A stretch of 64,000 nucleotides of DNA, taken from contig JAZSFC010000027.1 of the NCBI GenBank assembly GCA_045531955.1, positions 1 to 64,000 on the forward strand. The letters run 5' to 3'. This DNA comes from SIG299 sp045531955 (GTDB lineage Bacteria; Bacillota; Clostridia; Lachnospirales; Lachnospiraceae). The translations under genes and the position numbers were made by a program. A model generated the notes under the pieces. It made no database searches, was not told the origin of the DNA, and worked only from the letters and a program-made list of their open reading frames with translations. Of the stretch, positions 49,960 through 58,769 are shown piece after piece; the first letter of the stretch is position 1; the number at the start of each line of letters is the position of its first letter.

Positions 49960-51342
49960 TTAATATGCGCCTTTTCTTCTTAACATGGAAAAGACTGTTT
50001 TTATCATGATTTCAAAATCGTACCAAATACTCCACTTGTCGATGTATTCCGTATCCAGTTCCACAACCTGGTCAAAATCGGTAATCTGGCTGCGGCCGCT
50101 GATCTGCCACAAACCGGTGATGCCCGGCTTAATGCTCATGCGGCGCCAATGGGAACGCTCATATTTCGCAACTTCATCCATTGTAGGCGGTCTGGTTCCT
50201 ACCAGACTCATGTTGCCAAGAAATACATTAAAGAACTGAGGAAGCTCATCGATACTTGTTTTACGGATAAACTTGCCCACTTTGGTAATACGTGGGTCAT
50301 CCTTAATTTTGAACATCATACCATCTTTGACTTCGTTCTGTTCCCGGAGTTTCTCTTTTAATTTCTCAGCATCTACACACATACTGCGGAATTTATACAT
50401 CATAAACGGACGACCGTTCAGGCCTGCTCTTTGCTGCTTAAATAAAACAGGGCCTTTGGAATCTAACTTAATGGCAATGGCAGTTACCAGCATAATCGGT
50501 GAGAATAAAACGATGCCAACAATACTGCCGACAAGATCAATAATACGTTTCGCAAACTTGGAAGACTCATTTAAGCAAACCTTATGATAAGTGATAACCG
50601 GATAAGTTCCTACGCTGCTAACATAACGCTGTGCACCATGCGCTTTATAAAGACTCATAATAACACGGATGGAAACACCCATTTCCAAACAAATGTCGAT
50701 ATAGGGCTGGATATCAATATCATCATCCTTACGGTGCATCAGGTATACCTGGCCAATATTGTGCTCTAACAGAATTTCTTCTAAAGCAGACACATTACCA
50801 AGATACCGCTTGTCCTCGGTTTCTTCCAAGCTGACATAACCAATTAACTTAATGGAAGTGTTACTCTTAAATAAATATGTCTTAAACTTTTCCAAACGTT
50901 CAATATCGCCTACCAAAAGAACTCTTGGTGCATTGAATTTGGAGTGGGTTGCCACAAAGCGCATAATAAACGCACTTTCCAGCAATAAAAAGTACGCAAA
51001 TGCTGCATATGCTCCGTAGAAATACCAGTCTGCTTCATGCCGGTCTACATACACAAGAATAATCATCGCTGTCGGAATGGCAGAAATCAAAAAGGATTTT
51101 GTCACCTTGTTAAAGGTTCTGTCCACATAAAAAAATGTGGTAACATTATACATTCTGGCATCCTTATTTGCCATCATGAAAATCAACATAAAAACAACAC
51201 AAATTGGTCCATATAAATGAAATGACTCCATGAACGGAATTCTTGCAAAAATAGTTGCAACGAAGAAAGATATCACCATCATGAGACAGTCACTAATCAT
51301 ATGTAACAAATTTGTATTTGCACCTCGATTAAATTTGCCCAA
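49960..51342 (-). CDS. Polyprenyl-phosphate sugar-1-phosphate transferase
   Basis: A 460-residue membrane enzyme. Four to five N-terminal helices (about 15-130) and a nucleotide-binding-like domain (about 140-250) precede a bacterial sugar transferase domain (about 265-460: KRIIDLVGSIVGIVLFSP, KQQRAGLNGRPFMMYKFRSM, RKTSIDELPQFFNVFLGNMS, VGTRPP, PGITGLWQISGRS). It transfers a hexose-1-phosphate to undecaprenyl phosphate, the first step of capsule or exopolysaccharide synthesis. The start appears to be TTG at 51342 after GAGGGGGCC. It lies at the edge of the RiPP island, which also holds glycosyltransferases. Confidence 0.88.
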   Translation of the reverse strand: MGKFNRGANTNLLHMISDCLMMVISFFVATIFARIPFMESFHLYGPICVVFMLIFMMANKDARMYNVTTFFYVDRTFNKVTKSFLISAIPTAMIILVYVDRHEADWYFYGAYAAFAYFLLLESAFIMRFVATHSKFNAPRVLLVGDIERLEKFKTYLFKSNTSIKLIGYVSLEETEDKRYLGNVSALEEILLEHNIGQVYLMHRKDDDIDIQPYIDICLEMGVSIRVIMSLYKAHGAQRYVSSVGTYPVITYHKVCLNESSKFAKRIIDLVGSIVGIVLFSPIMLVTAIAIKLDSKGPVLFKQQRAGLNGRPFMMYKFRSMCVDAEKLKEKLREQNEVKDGMMFKIKDDPRITKVGKFIRKTSIDELPQFFNVFLGNMSLVGTRPPTMDEVAKYERSHWRRMSIKPGITGLWQISGRSQITDFDQVVELDTEYIDKWSIWYDFEIMIKTVFSMLRRKGAY

Positions 51343-51423
51343 AATAAAGGCCCCCTCTTCTGTAAATTTTCATAACCCTCTGATTATTATAGCACTTACA
51401 AATTATCATGTAAATACTTTCAA

Positions 51424-52323
51424 CTACAAAATAATGTCAAATGCAGCTTTTTTTATTTCTTCTGTGGTATCTTTATCCACAGGTCGTGCAATAAGATGTA
51501 CATCTACATTAGCGATGAGTTCCAGGCATTTTTGCCCGATGCGAGGGGCATATTTTTGCTGTCCGAGAAGATGACGTAAAAACAGATTATTTAAACAGAT
51601 CTGCAACTTTCCGATGCTCTGTATTTCCTGAGTAATGACCTCTTCTCCCCTATGTACAGTAAGCATAATAAATTTCCTTAGCGGTTTTCCGTCCAACTCA
51701 AACCCGCCCCGGTAGGGAACCAGAAATTTATCTTTAAACTCGTTAATATAAATCACTTCATCAAAGCTGTAACCCCGTTCCACAACCACGTTGCGGCATA
51801 ACTTTTGGAATGGGAAAGCCGGATATACTATGGTTCCTTTTTCTTTGTCATACTTTACCACAGCCATATCATCCACCATCAGCTTCCATCCATGCTCTAA
51901 ATAATGATTGGTAATGGTGGATTTGCCGCTGCCGCTTTCACCGGCAATTAAAATTGCTTCCTTACCGTTGTGCAATGCACTGCAATGAATAGCCATTTCA
52001 CCACGCTGTAAAAACAGCATGGAGATGCCAAAACCCAAAAGATAACTTTGCAGATAATTTACCTTCCCCTCCGGTTTCAAATGATAGGTAATCTTTTTCC
52101 CATGCTCCACCGTAAAAATACAGGTGTTATTAAATAACCAGCTGAATTCATCCCCAAACTCATAATATATTTTCTGCTCTGCCTTTTGTAAAATTTCTTC
52201 CGGCATAGAACCACTGACAAATTCAATATCCGGTGTTTTCTCTCCCGGCTCTGCCTTTACCAGCTGCAAAAATTCCAAATCCGATTTTAAAAGACAGCCA
52301 TATAAGTGATAATAGTAATCCAT
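51424..52323 (-). CDS. HPr-kinase-like protein 1 (lasso-peptide kinase type)
   Basis: A 299-residue protein related to the C-terminal half of HPr kinase. Walker A GESGSGKST (about 128-136), the DD pair in LMVDDMAVV and the block YPAFPFQKLCR are intact. In paeninodin-type lasso clusters such kinases phosphorylate the C-terminal Ser of the precursor. The ATG at 52323 is chosen because GGAGG ends 6 nt upstream; the ATG at 52329 directly abuts it. It lies downstream of the PqqD gene, behind a terminator. Confidence 0.82.
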   Translation of the reverse strand: MDYYYHLYGCLLKSDLEFLQLVKAEPGEKTPDIEFVSGSMPEEILQKAEQKIYYEFGDEFSWLFNNTCIFTVEHGKKITYHLKPEGKVNYLQSYLLGFGISMLFLQRGEMAIHCSALHNGKEAILIAGESGSGKSTITNHYLEHGWKLMVDDMAVVKYDKEKGTIVYPAFPFQKLCRNVVVERGYSFDEVIYINEFKDKFLVPYRGGFELDGKPLRKFIMLTVHRGEEVITQEIQSIGKLQICLNNLFLRHLLGQQKYAPRIGQKCLELIANVDVHLIARPVDKDTTEEIKKAAFDIIL

Positions 52324-52355
52324 CCACATCCTCCAAAAAAACTAAAGCATATATA

Positions 52356-52390
52356 AAAATCCCTGTCAAATTTAATTTGACAAGGATTTT
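52356..52390 (-). terminator. Terminator between pqqD-like and kinase genes
   Basis: Imperfect stem AAAATCC-TGTCAAA / TTTGACA-GGATTTT; on the minus strand it is followed by TTATAT. Partial read-through to the kinase gene is possible. Confidence 0.65.
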
Positions 52391-52434
52391 CATTCTTATG
52401 ATCCGATTAACCGCATCCTTGCAGAACTATTTAC

Positions 52435-52707
52435 CTATTCCATGGATACAAAGTTCAATTCCTTTAATTTAGTTAAAAAATTACTAACAGATGCTGTACA
52501 TTCTTCTTCGCTGACATCATACTCAGAAAGAAGCTTCGCTACAATTTCACCATAAGTAATCGGTTCCTGAATCATGTCCCAAATATCGTTGCCGACACCC
52601 TTAATCATAAAATATTTTCCGGTTGCAAAGTCAATCATAACCTTTTCGCCGGCAAGCTCTGTAACATTGATATCTGTAATCAATTTTACCACTGTATTTT
52701 TATCCAT
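52435..52707 (-). CDS. PqqD-type RiPP recognition protein (lasso B1)
   Basis: A 90-residue winged-helix protein of the PqqD family. The fold pattern is clear: a beta hairpin (EKVMIDFATGKYFMIKGVG), then NDIWDMI and a helical C-terminus (EEECTASVSNFLTKLKEL). Such proteins are the leader-recognition element (RRE) of RiPP pathways and deliver the precursor to the protease and cyclase. Start after AGAGGAGGGAT. The maturation enzymes it should serve are 4-11 kb away in the same island. Confidence 0.9.
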   Translation of the reverse strand: MDKNTVVKLITDINVTELAGEKVMIDFATGKYFMIKGVGNDIWDMIQEPITYGEIVAKLLSEYDVSEEECTASVSNFLTKLKELNFVSME

Positions 52708-52880
52708 AAGTATATCCCTCCTCTACTTTGTTCCATTGTACCTCGTTTCCCTTACTTTTGCAACAAAATACGTTCATTTAGCCCAAAAAATTTCATATTT
52801 ATTCTTATGTCTACTACCATTTTTTTTGTTTTTGATATATACTGTATTCAGAATAATCACTTTCGGAAGGAGGAACTCCT

Positions 52881-53606
52881 ATGTACAAAATATTGCTTAT
52901 TGATGACGATGCCGAAGTTTTAGATATTAACAAGAAATTTTTAATGAAGGAAGGGTATCAGGTTGCGGCTTCCACTTCTGCGGTCAAAGCACTTTCCGTT
53001 TTAAAAAAACAACCTTGCGACTGCATCGTTTTAGATGTCATGATGCCGGAAATGAACGGTTTTGATGCCTGTGCAAAGTTTAGGGAATTTACCGATACCC
53101 CTATTATTTTCCTTACCGGAAAATCTTCGGAAGACGACCGCATCAACGGTTTGATGCTGGGTGCAGACGACTACATTGTTAAGCCATACAGTTTAAAAGA
53201 GCTATCCTTACGAATCCAGGCACTGATGCGCCGCAGACAGGTTTCTGTCAATGCAGCAAAAGCACCGGCTCCGTCTACCATGCTTTCTTTTCCACCGTTG
53301 CAGATGGATACCATCGAGCACAAAGTGTATTGCAATGACGAAGAAATCGCATTAAGCAATCGCGAGTTCTCCTTACTACACTTACTTGTGTCCAATCCGG
53401 AAAAAACCATTACCTTTGAAGAAATCGGCACCAAAATTTGGGGAACCTATGCCGAGGCAGACCGACGCTCCATCATGGTGAATACCAGCCGCCTACGCAA
53501 AAAGCTGGAGGTCTATCCGGAACTGGACGGCATGATAGAAACCGTGTGGTCCGAAGGCTACAAATTTATTCCAAAGAAAAAGAAGGGTGGACCTAACTAT
53601 GGCTAA
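52881..53606 (+). CDS. OmpR-family response regulator
   Basis: A 241-residue protein. The receiver domain (1-118) has the phosphoacceptor in IVLDVMMPEMNGFDA, with DDD near the start and K in IVKPYS. The winged-helix DNA-binding domain (about 135-235) contains LSNREFSLLHLLVSNPEKTI and VWSEGYKF. The start follows GGAGGAACTCCT. The histidine kinase overlaps its end by 8 bp. It lies immediately before the first precursor peptide gene and is the best candidate regulator of the island. Confidence 0.93.
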   Translation: MYKILLIDDDAEVLDINKKFLMKEGYQVAASTSAVKALSVLKKQPCDCIVLDVMMPEMNGFDACAKFREFTDTPIIFLTGKSSEDDRINGLMLGADDYIVKPYSLKELSLRIQALMRRRQVSVNAAKAPAPSTMLSFPPLQMDTIEHKVYCNDEEIALSNREFSLLHLLVSNPEKTITFEEIGTKIWGTYAEADRRSIMVNTSRLRKKLEVYPELDGMIETVWSEGYKFIPKKKKGGPNYG

Positions 53607-54399
53607 AAAGCAATTTGAATCCCCTTCCCTTACCATTGAAGAACTAACCGCAGAACTGTATCTTTCCAAGAAAGATTTAAAAAAAGCCAATGACATGCTG
53701 GTGGAACAGGAGAAAAACCGTACAGAGTTGTTTGCCAATCTCTCCCACGATTTACGCTCTCCGATTACCGCCCTGCGTAACTCCATTGACTATATCCAGA
53801 CACTGGATGAATACACCAAAGAAGAATTGCAGCCCATTTTCAATTTAATGCAAAGCCGCATTCTTACTTTGGAAACCCTGATTAATAATTTGTTTTTACT
53901 TACTACGTTGGAAAACACCGCCATTCCGTTTCATTTTGAACCAATCGGCATCGGCATGTTTTTGGAAGACTTTTTCTTTAACTGTGAGGCCGACAAAAAG
54001 TATGACAACCGGGAGCTTGTTTTAGATGTTCCTCTGGATATGGACGCTGTGCTTTCTATCGATACGGCCCAGTTTCTCCGTGTTTTGGACAATCTTTTCA
54101 GCAATGCCCTCAAATATTCCGAGGACGGTGCCACCATTACTTTAGGCGCAGCACAAACCAAATCAGCGGTAACTATCAGCGTTTCCGATACCGGAATCGG
54201 TATGACACCGGAACAGTGTGAAAAGGTATTTGACCGTTCCTACATGGCCTCCCCTGCCCGCACCCCAAGTGCCAAAACCGGTTGCGGATTAGGATTATCT
54301 ATTGTGAAAACTATTGTAGAACGGCATGGAGGAAAGATAACATGTGAAAGTGAATTAGGAAAAGGAACGACGTTTTCTATTTCTTTAACCAGGCCATAG
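53599..54399 (+). CDS. Soluble histidine kinase without sensor domain
   Basis: A 266-residue kinase. A short N-terminal coiled coil (about 15-45) leads directly into the dimerisation/phosphoacceptor helix NLSHDLRSPITALRNS and the ATPase domain (NLFSNALKYS, DTGIGMTPE, GCGLGLSIVK, GKGTTFSI). No transmembrane helix or PAS/HAMP domain is present, so the signal must be cytoplasmic or come through a partner. The ATG at 53599 overlaps the response-regulator stop (ATGGCTAA). Confidence 0.92.
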   Translation: MAKKQFESPSLTIEELTAELYLSKKDLKKANDMLVEQEKNRTELFANLSHDLRSPITALRNSIDYIQTLDEYTKEELQPIFNLMQSRILTLETLINNLFLLTTLENTAIPFHFEPIGIGMFLEDFFFNCEADKKYDNRELVLDVPLDMDAVLSIDTAQFLRVLDNLFSNALKYSEDGATITLGAAQTKSAVTISVSDTGIGMTPEQCEKVFDRSYMASPARTPSAKTGCGLGLSIVKTIVERHGGKITCESELGKGTTFSISLTRP

Positions 54400-54424
54400 A
54401 AAATCTAACAAAAATGAAATAAAC

Positions 54425-54455
54425 TCTTGCAAAAAAACAAGAAACAGTATATCTT
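54425..54455 (+). promoter_or_regulatory. Precursor-1 promoter with TCTTG-N8-CAAGA operator
   Basis: The inverted repeat TCTTG-N8-CAAGA (54425-54442) has TTGCAA (54427-54432) embedded in it; TATCTT lies 17 bp further on. The same palindrome with embedded TTGCAA occurs at 60001-60026 before the glycosyltransferase operon. Confidence 0.6.
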
Positions 54456-54500
54456 TATCCTAACGAATTAAGGATTATCTGTTTCGAAAGGAGAAAACCT

Positions 54501-54695
54501 ATGAAAAAGGAATGGAATACACCTGCCATTTTAGATTTAACTATTCGGGCAACAGAATATCGTGGCAAAGGCGGTAAAGGCGACAAAGGTGGAAGAGACC
54601 ACATCGGCGAAAATTACAATGACGATATCTGTAACTGTCAGGGCGGAACCAGTCCATGTTATCACCATGAGCATTTTGAAGATAAGTTATCTTAA
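54501..54695 (+). CDS. Candidate RiPP (lasso-like) precursor peptide 1
   Basis: A 64-residue peptide. The leader has the pattern K-K-x-W-x-x-P-x-I-L-x-L-x-I-x-x-T (residues 2-18), typical of Firmicute lasso precursors, with the conserved Thr near the cleavage site. The following part is Gly/Lys-rich (RGKGGKGDKGG), has Asp at 28 and ends with CNC, a later Cys, a His cluster and a C-terminal Ser. If cut two residues after Thr18, Asp28 is residue 9 of the core, fitting an isopeptide ring. A core of about 45 residues would be far longer than known lassos. The start follows GAAAGGAGAAAACC. Confidence 0.72.
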   Translation: MKKEWNTPAILDLTIRATEYRGKGGKGDKGGRDHIGENYNDDICNCQGGTSPCYHHEHFEDKLS

Positions 54696-54699
54696 CCAT

Positions 54700-54731
54700 A
54701 AAAAACGTGTGCAAGTATGCACACGTTTTTT
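54700..54731. terminator. Bidirectional terminator after precursor 1
   Basis: A perfect 13-bp stem AAAAAACGTGTGC / GCACACGTTTTTT serves the precursor gene and the convergent nucleotidyltransferase gene. Confidence 0.92.
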
Positions 54732-55866
54732 ATATTAATTCCAATTTTCGCAATAGATTCATACGTTTTTGAAGTTTTTCACTCTGTTGGAGCAAAAGCG
54801 CAACCACCTTTTCCGGCACCAAAGTTCCATCAAAAACAATCTGCTCTATTTTTTTCCTGCTTTTCTTCTCCAGCTTTTCTACATAGGTTTCAAAATAATA
54901 AAATGCTCTGGCTACTTCTTCCCCAAACGAGCGTGCTCCAAAACCTAAAATATCTTGAAGTAATTCCTCCATTGTTTCTGTAGAATAACCTTTTTTGCTC
55001 AACCATATATTATCTACCGGTAAGTCAAAATAGCGGTTCAAAATCATCATCAAATGCCTATAAAATTTATGATAACCAAGTTGTTCCATGGCAACATCAA
55101 CTTTTTCCCAGTCAATTTGATTTCCATATTTTCGGACAAACAACACCGTATCCACTAAATATCTGGCAGGAAAACCGTGACAGCAAAAGTGCTTCACCAT
55201 ATGAAAAATCTGATAAATAAAGTGCTCTGTTTGCCGCATTGTCTTTATTTCCATACCACAACAGTTTACTGAAATAATATGTTCTGCTGCCGTCATTCGC
55301 AGTTTGTTTAGTTGTACCAATTCTTCTCCGTCAGCATCTTCATAAAGAGAAGTATGCAGTTCTATTTTATGAATCTGCATACCATTTTCTTCATAAAGAA
55401 AGGTATACACATTTTTCGTATCCAGCTCCGATGCAGGGCGGTAGTTTAAATCCTGAAGCATTAAAACCGTCCGCTCAAAATCTGCTTTCTCCACCAAAAT
55501 GTCAGTGTCGGAGCTGTTTCGTAACGTAAAATTTTTATACAGTTCCGCCAGCAAATATCCTTTAAAAAACAGAAGTGGAATCCTTCTTTTCTCTGACTCA
55601 GTCAGTAACCGTTTTACCAGTTGAAGCTTCTTATGCTCCTCAAAAACAAGGTGCAACGCTTCATTTTTCCAGTCATTAACCAATTTCTGTTCTTCCTCTG
55701 TCTTCACTTTCCAATATGGCAGAAGTTCTGCAACAAGCACCGGAATCTTACTCCGCATGGAAAAATCGCATAATTCCTGCACCAAGAGATTTTCTACCGT
55801 TTCTTTCGAAGGAGCCCTTCCTTCAGCTATGCACTTTAACACATTCATATAGTAAGTGGTTTTCAT
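54730..55866 (-). CDS. Nucleotidyltransferase 1 (NTP_transf_5 type)
   Basis: A 378-residue protein of the nucleotidyltransferase family found in lasso and related RiPP clusters. The active-site block is FFKGYLLAELY ... LRNSSDTDILV (about 115-145), a GS-like motif with the D-x-D metal pair. The middle resembles the second half of the family (FHMVKHFCCHGFPARYLVDT). It may nucleotidylate a phosphorylated peptide, as described for other kinase-linked clusters. Its ATG overlaps the stop of kinase 2 (ATGA), so both are co-translated. Confidence 0.82.
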   Translation of the reverse strand: MKTTYYMNVLKCIAEGRAPSKETVENLLVQELCDFSMRSKIPVLVAELLPYWKVKTEEEQKLVNDWKNEALHLVFEEHKKLQLVKRLLTESEKRRIPLLFFKGYLLAELYKNFTLRNSSDTDILVEKADFERTVLMLQDLNYRPASELDTKNVYTFLYEENGMQIHKIELHTSLYEDADGEELVQLNKLRMTAAEHIISVNCCGMEIKTMRQTEHFIYQIFHMVKHFCCHGFPARYLVDTVLFVRKYGNQIDWEKVDVAMEQLGYHKFYRHLMMILNRYFDLPVDNIWLSKKGYSTETMEELLQDILGFGARSFGEEVARAFYYFETYVEKLEKKSRKKIEQIVFDGTLVPEKVVALLLQQSEKLQKRMNLLRKLELI

Positions 55867-56789
55867 CTTGTTTCCTCGTTCAGCATATTCCTAATGCTTT
55901 GCTTTATTTCTTCTAACGTATCAATGCCAAGGGGGCGTTTGATTTGATACACCTTGCAGTCCTTAATAGTATCTACACAAAGTTTAAATGCTTCCGCCGA
56001 CAAACCTGTATTTGGAATCAGACACCCTAAATATAAGTTGTTCACTAAAAAGGATACCTTGGAAAAGCCTATTAACTCTTTTATTTGCAAACCAGCATTT
56101 TCTTTCTCCGATTCATAGCATTGCATATAATAGGCGGAATGTAATTTATGAGGTTCTGCAGAAAACTGTTCCGTATGTAATACCGCAAACTTATCCTTTT
56201 CCGGATCCACATACAGCAACTCCTCCAAATTATATCCTTTATTCACTGCTGCATCCCGACAGATTTTTTGTTGCGGAAAAGCAGGATAAATCCAGGTATC
56301 ACCTTGCTCATCATATCCGACAGCCACCACGTCATCACTAAGCATAATTGCTCCGTCCGTAATAAATTCATTAATCAGCGTGGATTTTCCCGCACCGGAA
56401 TCACCGGAAATCATGATACACTTATCCTCCACTACAACACAGCCACAATGAATCGCAATACGATTATGCAAATGGGCATACATGGCAATCCCATAGCCCA
56501 GCACATATTGCAACAGGTAAAACACATCCTTATCCGAAACACTCTTGGCATAAATATTTCCGTTTTTATATACTGCAAGAATTCCATAAGTGTTGTGCAT
56601 CCAAAACAAATCATCACGCCAGCCAAGGCATGGAAACTCTTCCGCCCTGGCTGCGCTTTGTTCAATTTCTTCCGGCACTTCCCCGATAACAATTTCCGCA
56701 TCAAACCCATCGGTTTCCGAAACCAGATATAATTGTTTTATTTCGTATTGGCATCGGAAGACGTATCCGAATACTTTGTAATAAAACAT
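55863..56789 (-). CDS. HPr-kinase-like protein 2
   Basis: A 308-residue homologue of the kinase at 51424-52323. Walker A GDSGAGKST, SDDVVAVG and YPAFPQQKICR are intact. It sits between the lasso-cyclase gene (27 bp upstream) and nucleotidyltransferase 1 (overlapping), suggesting sequential action on one substrate: phosphorylation and then nucleotide transfer. Start after GGAGGATAAC. Confidence 0.83.
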   Translation of the reverse strand: MFYYKVFGYVFRCQYEIKQLYLVSETDGFDAEIVIGEVPEEIEQSAARAEEFPCLGWRDDLFWMHNTYGILAVYKNGNIYAKSVSDKDVFYLLQYVLGYGIAMYAHLHNRIAIHCGCVVVEDKCIMISGDSGAGKSTLINEFITDGAIMLSDDVVAVGYDEQGDTWIYPAFPQQKICRDAAVNKGYNLEELLYVDPEKDKFAVLHTEQFSAEPHKLHSAYYMQCYESEKENAGLQIKELIGFSKVSFLVNNLYLGCLIPNTGLSAEAFKLCVDTIKDCKVYQIKRPLGIDTLEEIKQSIRNMLNEETR

Positions 56790-56816
56790 GTTATCCTCCA
56801 GATAGATAAATTTTCA

Positions 56817-58754
56817 TTACTTACTCTCAAAACTATTTAAAAAGGCCGAAAGCGAAGCTATTACTGCAACTTTAGCAATTAGTGTTTTGTCCATATTGTA
56901 CTCAGATGCTTTTGTTTCCTGCATCAGTTGTTGTAATTTTGCTTCATCCATATATTCCAACAGGGCAGGACTCTGTAACAGATGTTCTACCTCTGGTTTG
57001 ATGCTGTCCCAGTCACGGTTTACGCGAAAGGCATAGTCTGCAGCCTGTACACCGCGACCGGCATAATTATCTAAAATAATATCCGGAACCAAATCTTTCA
57101 TATAATCTCTGACAGCTCTTCGTTCCTTCCCTGCATGTACAAAGCAATCAATTGGCATGCTTAGACATAACTCAATCATTTCCCTGGTAAGTGTCGGGTC
57201 AACTGATAAAATACCATATTGTAAGCTACTGTATGTATCATAAAATCCCATATGCTGATATACCATCGGCATGAAGCAAAAACCTCGTCTTTGACGCTTG
57301 GAATCCATACTACCGTTACCACGATTTTTCAAAATTTTACGTTCTTGTTTCACTAACTTGTTTTTGCTGATAATCTCCTTCTTTAAAAGGCAGTCATCTC
57401 CCAGATGATAGCTGCATAGTTTTTCTTCATAGAAAGTTCGTAAATAAATCCGGATAAAATATTTCTTTGAAACATGATGTCTTTGGCAAAAACTCGAAAA
57501 TTCACGATAAGCATCCATGAAACGGAAAGCACATAATTTTTGGTGTATATAGGTGATAACCCGGCCGTAAGAGATAGTCGCATTTCCATTCTGACCGGAC
57601 ATCATAATTTTACACCCATCGGATACGGCACTTTTCATCATGGCATTGATGTTTACCATGTTGATAATCGGTTTCACCGGCTTTCTATATAGTGCCGCAT
57701 AACTATCAATATCAGAAAAGCAATTTTTATCACCGGCATCAATAAAGCGTGTAATAAGATTAGAATGCATTTGTTGTTGGGCAACAATGTACTCCGCTTC
57801 ATTCTCCATTTTCAAAGGAGTGTTTTGATAGGAATAGTCCGCGACCGGAACAGCAGTATAGCTATAAAGATTTCGTCCGGTAGTTTCAAGGCTGGATGCA
57901 GCAAAAGCAGCAACGGATGAAGAATCCAAACCACCGCTTAACATGATACCGATTTCACCATCCGTGCGCAGAAGTCCGTTTACAGCATTACGAAAAGTAG
58001 ACAAAAAAAGTTCTTTATATTCTTCATCTGTTTTGAGGGGATGCTTTGGAGTCTTTATCAACGGATTCCAATAGATACATTTTTCTACCCGGTTATCATT
58101 TATGCGAAACTTAATATACTGGCCCGGTTCAACGTGAAAAACATTTTTATATACAGTTTCTCCGTGAAGCTTAATAACATCTGCGGTACAGTCTGTATAA
58201 GCAGAGGCAATCCACTTTGGGTTTAATTGATAATCTGCCTTGCCTAATATGGCCAAAATAGGTTGATAAAGAGTCGAGAAACAAAGGATATCGTCATTTT
58301 GATAATAAGATAAATAACGTCTGGCAAAATGATCCGCATATAATGTCAACTCACTGTTGATGGCATTGTAGATGGCAAAAGAAAAAGAACCTCGTAAATA
58401 TTCCACAAAACGTTCACCCCAGTGCAGATAAGCTTTGTAAGACAATTGGCCATCACCGATATCCATTAATTCCTGATGCGGATAAAATGCGCCAAGTGAT
58501 TCAAGGAGTTCAGCTCTGTTAGATAATACACAGTCAGCAGTAAAATAGAGTTGTTTTTCTCTATCATATATCGGTAAACTATCCGTGTAGTCTTCTTTTG
58601 TAATATACTGTTGTCCACAGGCAAAGTACACCATTTCCTGGACAATTTCCTGATACTTATCAACTTTAAAGGAAGACATACTGTTTTTCATCTTAGTTAC
58701 AGTAGTCTCGGACAAACGATTTTGTTTACTAATCAATCCCCAAATGGCAGACAT
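56817..58754 (-). CDS. Lasso-cyclase-like asparagine synthetase (C protein)
   Basis: A 645-residue homologue of asparagine synthetase B. The N-terminal glutaminase-like domain starts MSAIWG where AsnB has MCGI-G: the catalytic Cys is missing, as in lasso cyclases. The ATP-binding SGGLDSSSVAAF loop lies at about 273. The C-terminal part (GRGVQAADYAFRVNRDW) matches the group. In lasso biosynthesis this protein adenylates the ring Asp/Glu and closes the ring. Start after GGAGGAATCAC. It is in an operon with kinases 2 and 3 and nucleotidyltransferase 1. Confidence 0.87.
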   Translation of the reverse strand: MSAIWGLISKQNRLSETTVTKMKNSMSSFKVDKYQEIVQEMVYFACGQQYITKEDYTDSLPIYDREKQLYFTADCVLSNRAELLESLGAFYPHQELMDIGDGQLSYKAYLHWGERFVEYLRGSFSFAIYNAINSELTLYADHFARRYLSYYQNDDILCFSTLYQPILAILGKADYQLNPKWIASAYTDCTADVIKLHGETVYKNVFHVEPGQYIKFRINDNRVEKCIYWNPLIKTPKHPLKTDEEYKELFLSTFRNAVNGLLRTDGEIGIMLSGGLDSSSVAAFAASSLETTGRNLYSYTAVPVADYSYQNTPLKMENEAEYIVAQQQMHSNLITRFIDAGDKNCFSDIDSYAALYRKPVKPIINMVNINAMMKSAVSDGCKIMMSGQNGNATISYGRVITYIHQKLCAFRFMDAYREFSSFCQRHHVSKKYFIRIYLRTFYEEKLCSYHLGDDCLLKKEIISKNKLVKQERKILKNRGNGSMDSKRQRRGFCFMPMVYQHMGFYDTYSSLQYGILSVDPTLTREMIELCLSMPIDCFVHAGKERRAVRDYMKDLVPDIILDNYAGRGVQAADYAFRVNRDWDSIKPEVEHLLQSPALLEYMDEAKLQQLMQETKASEYNMDKTLIAKVAVIASLSAFLNSFESK

Positions 58755-58769
58755 GTGATTCCTCCTATG

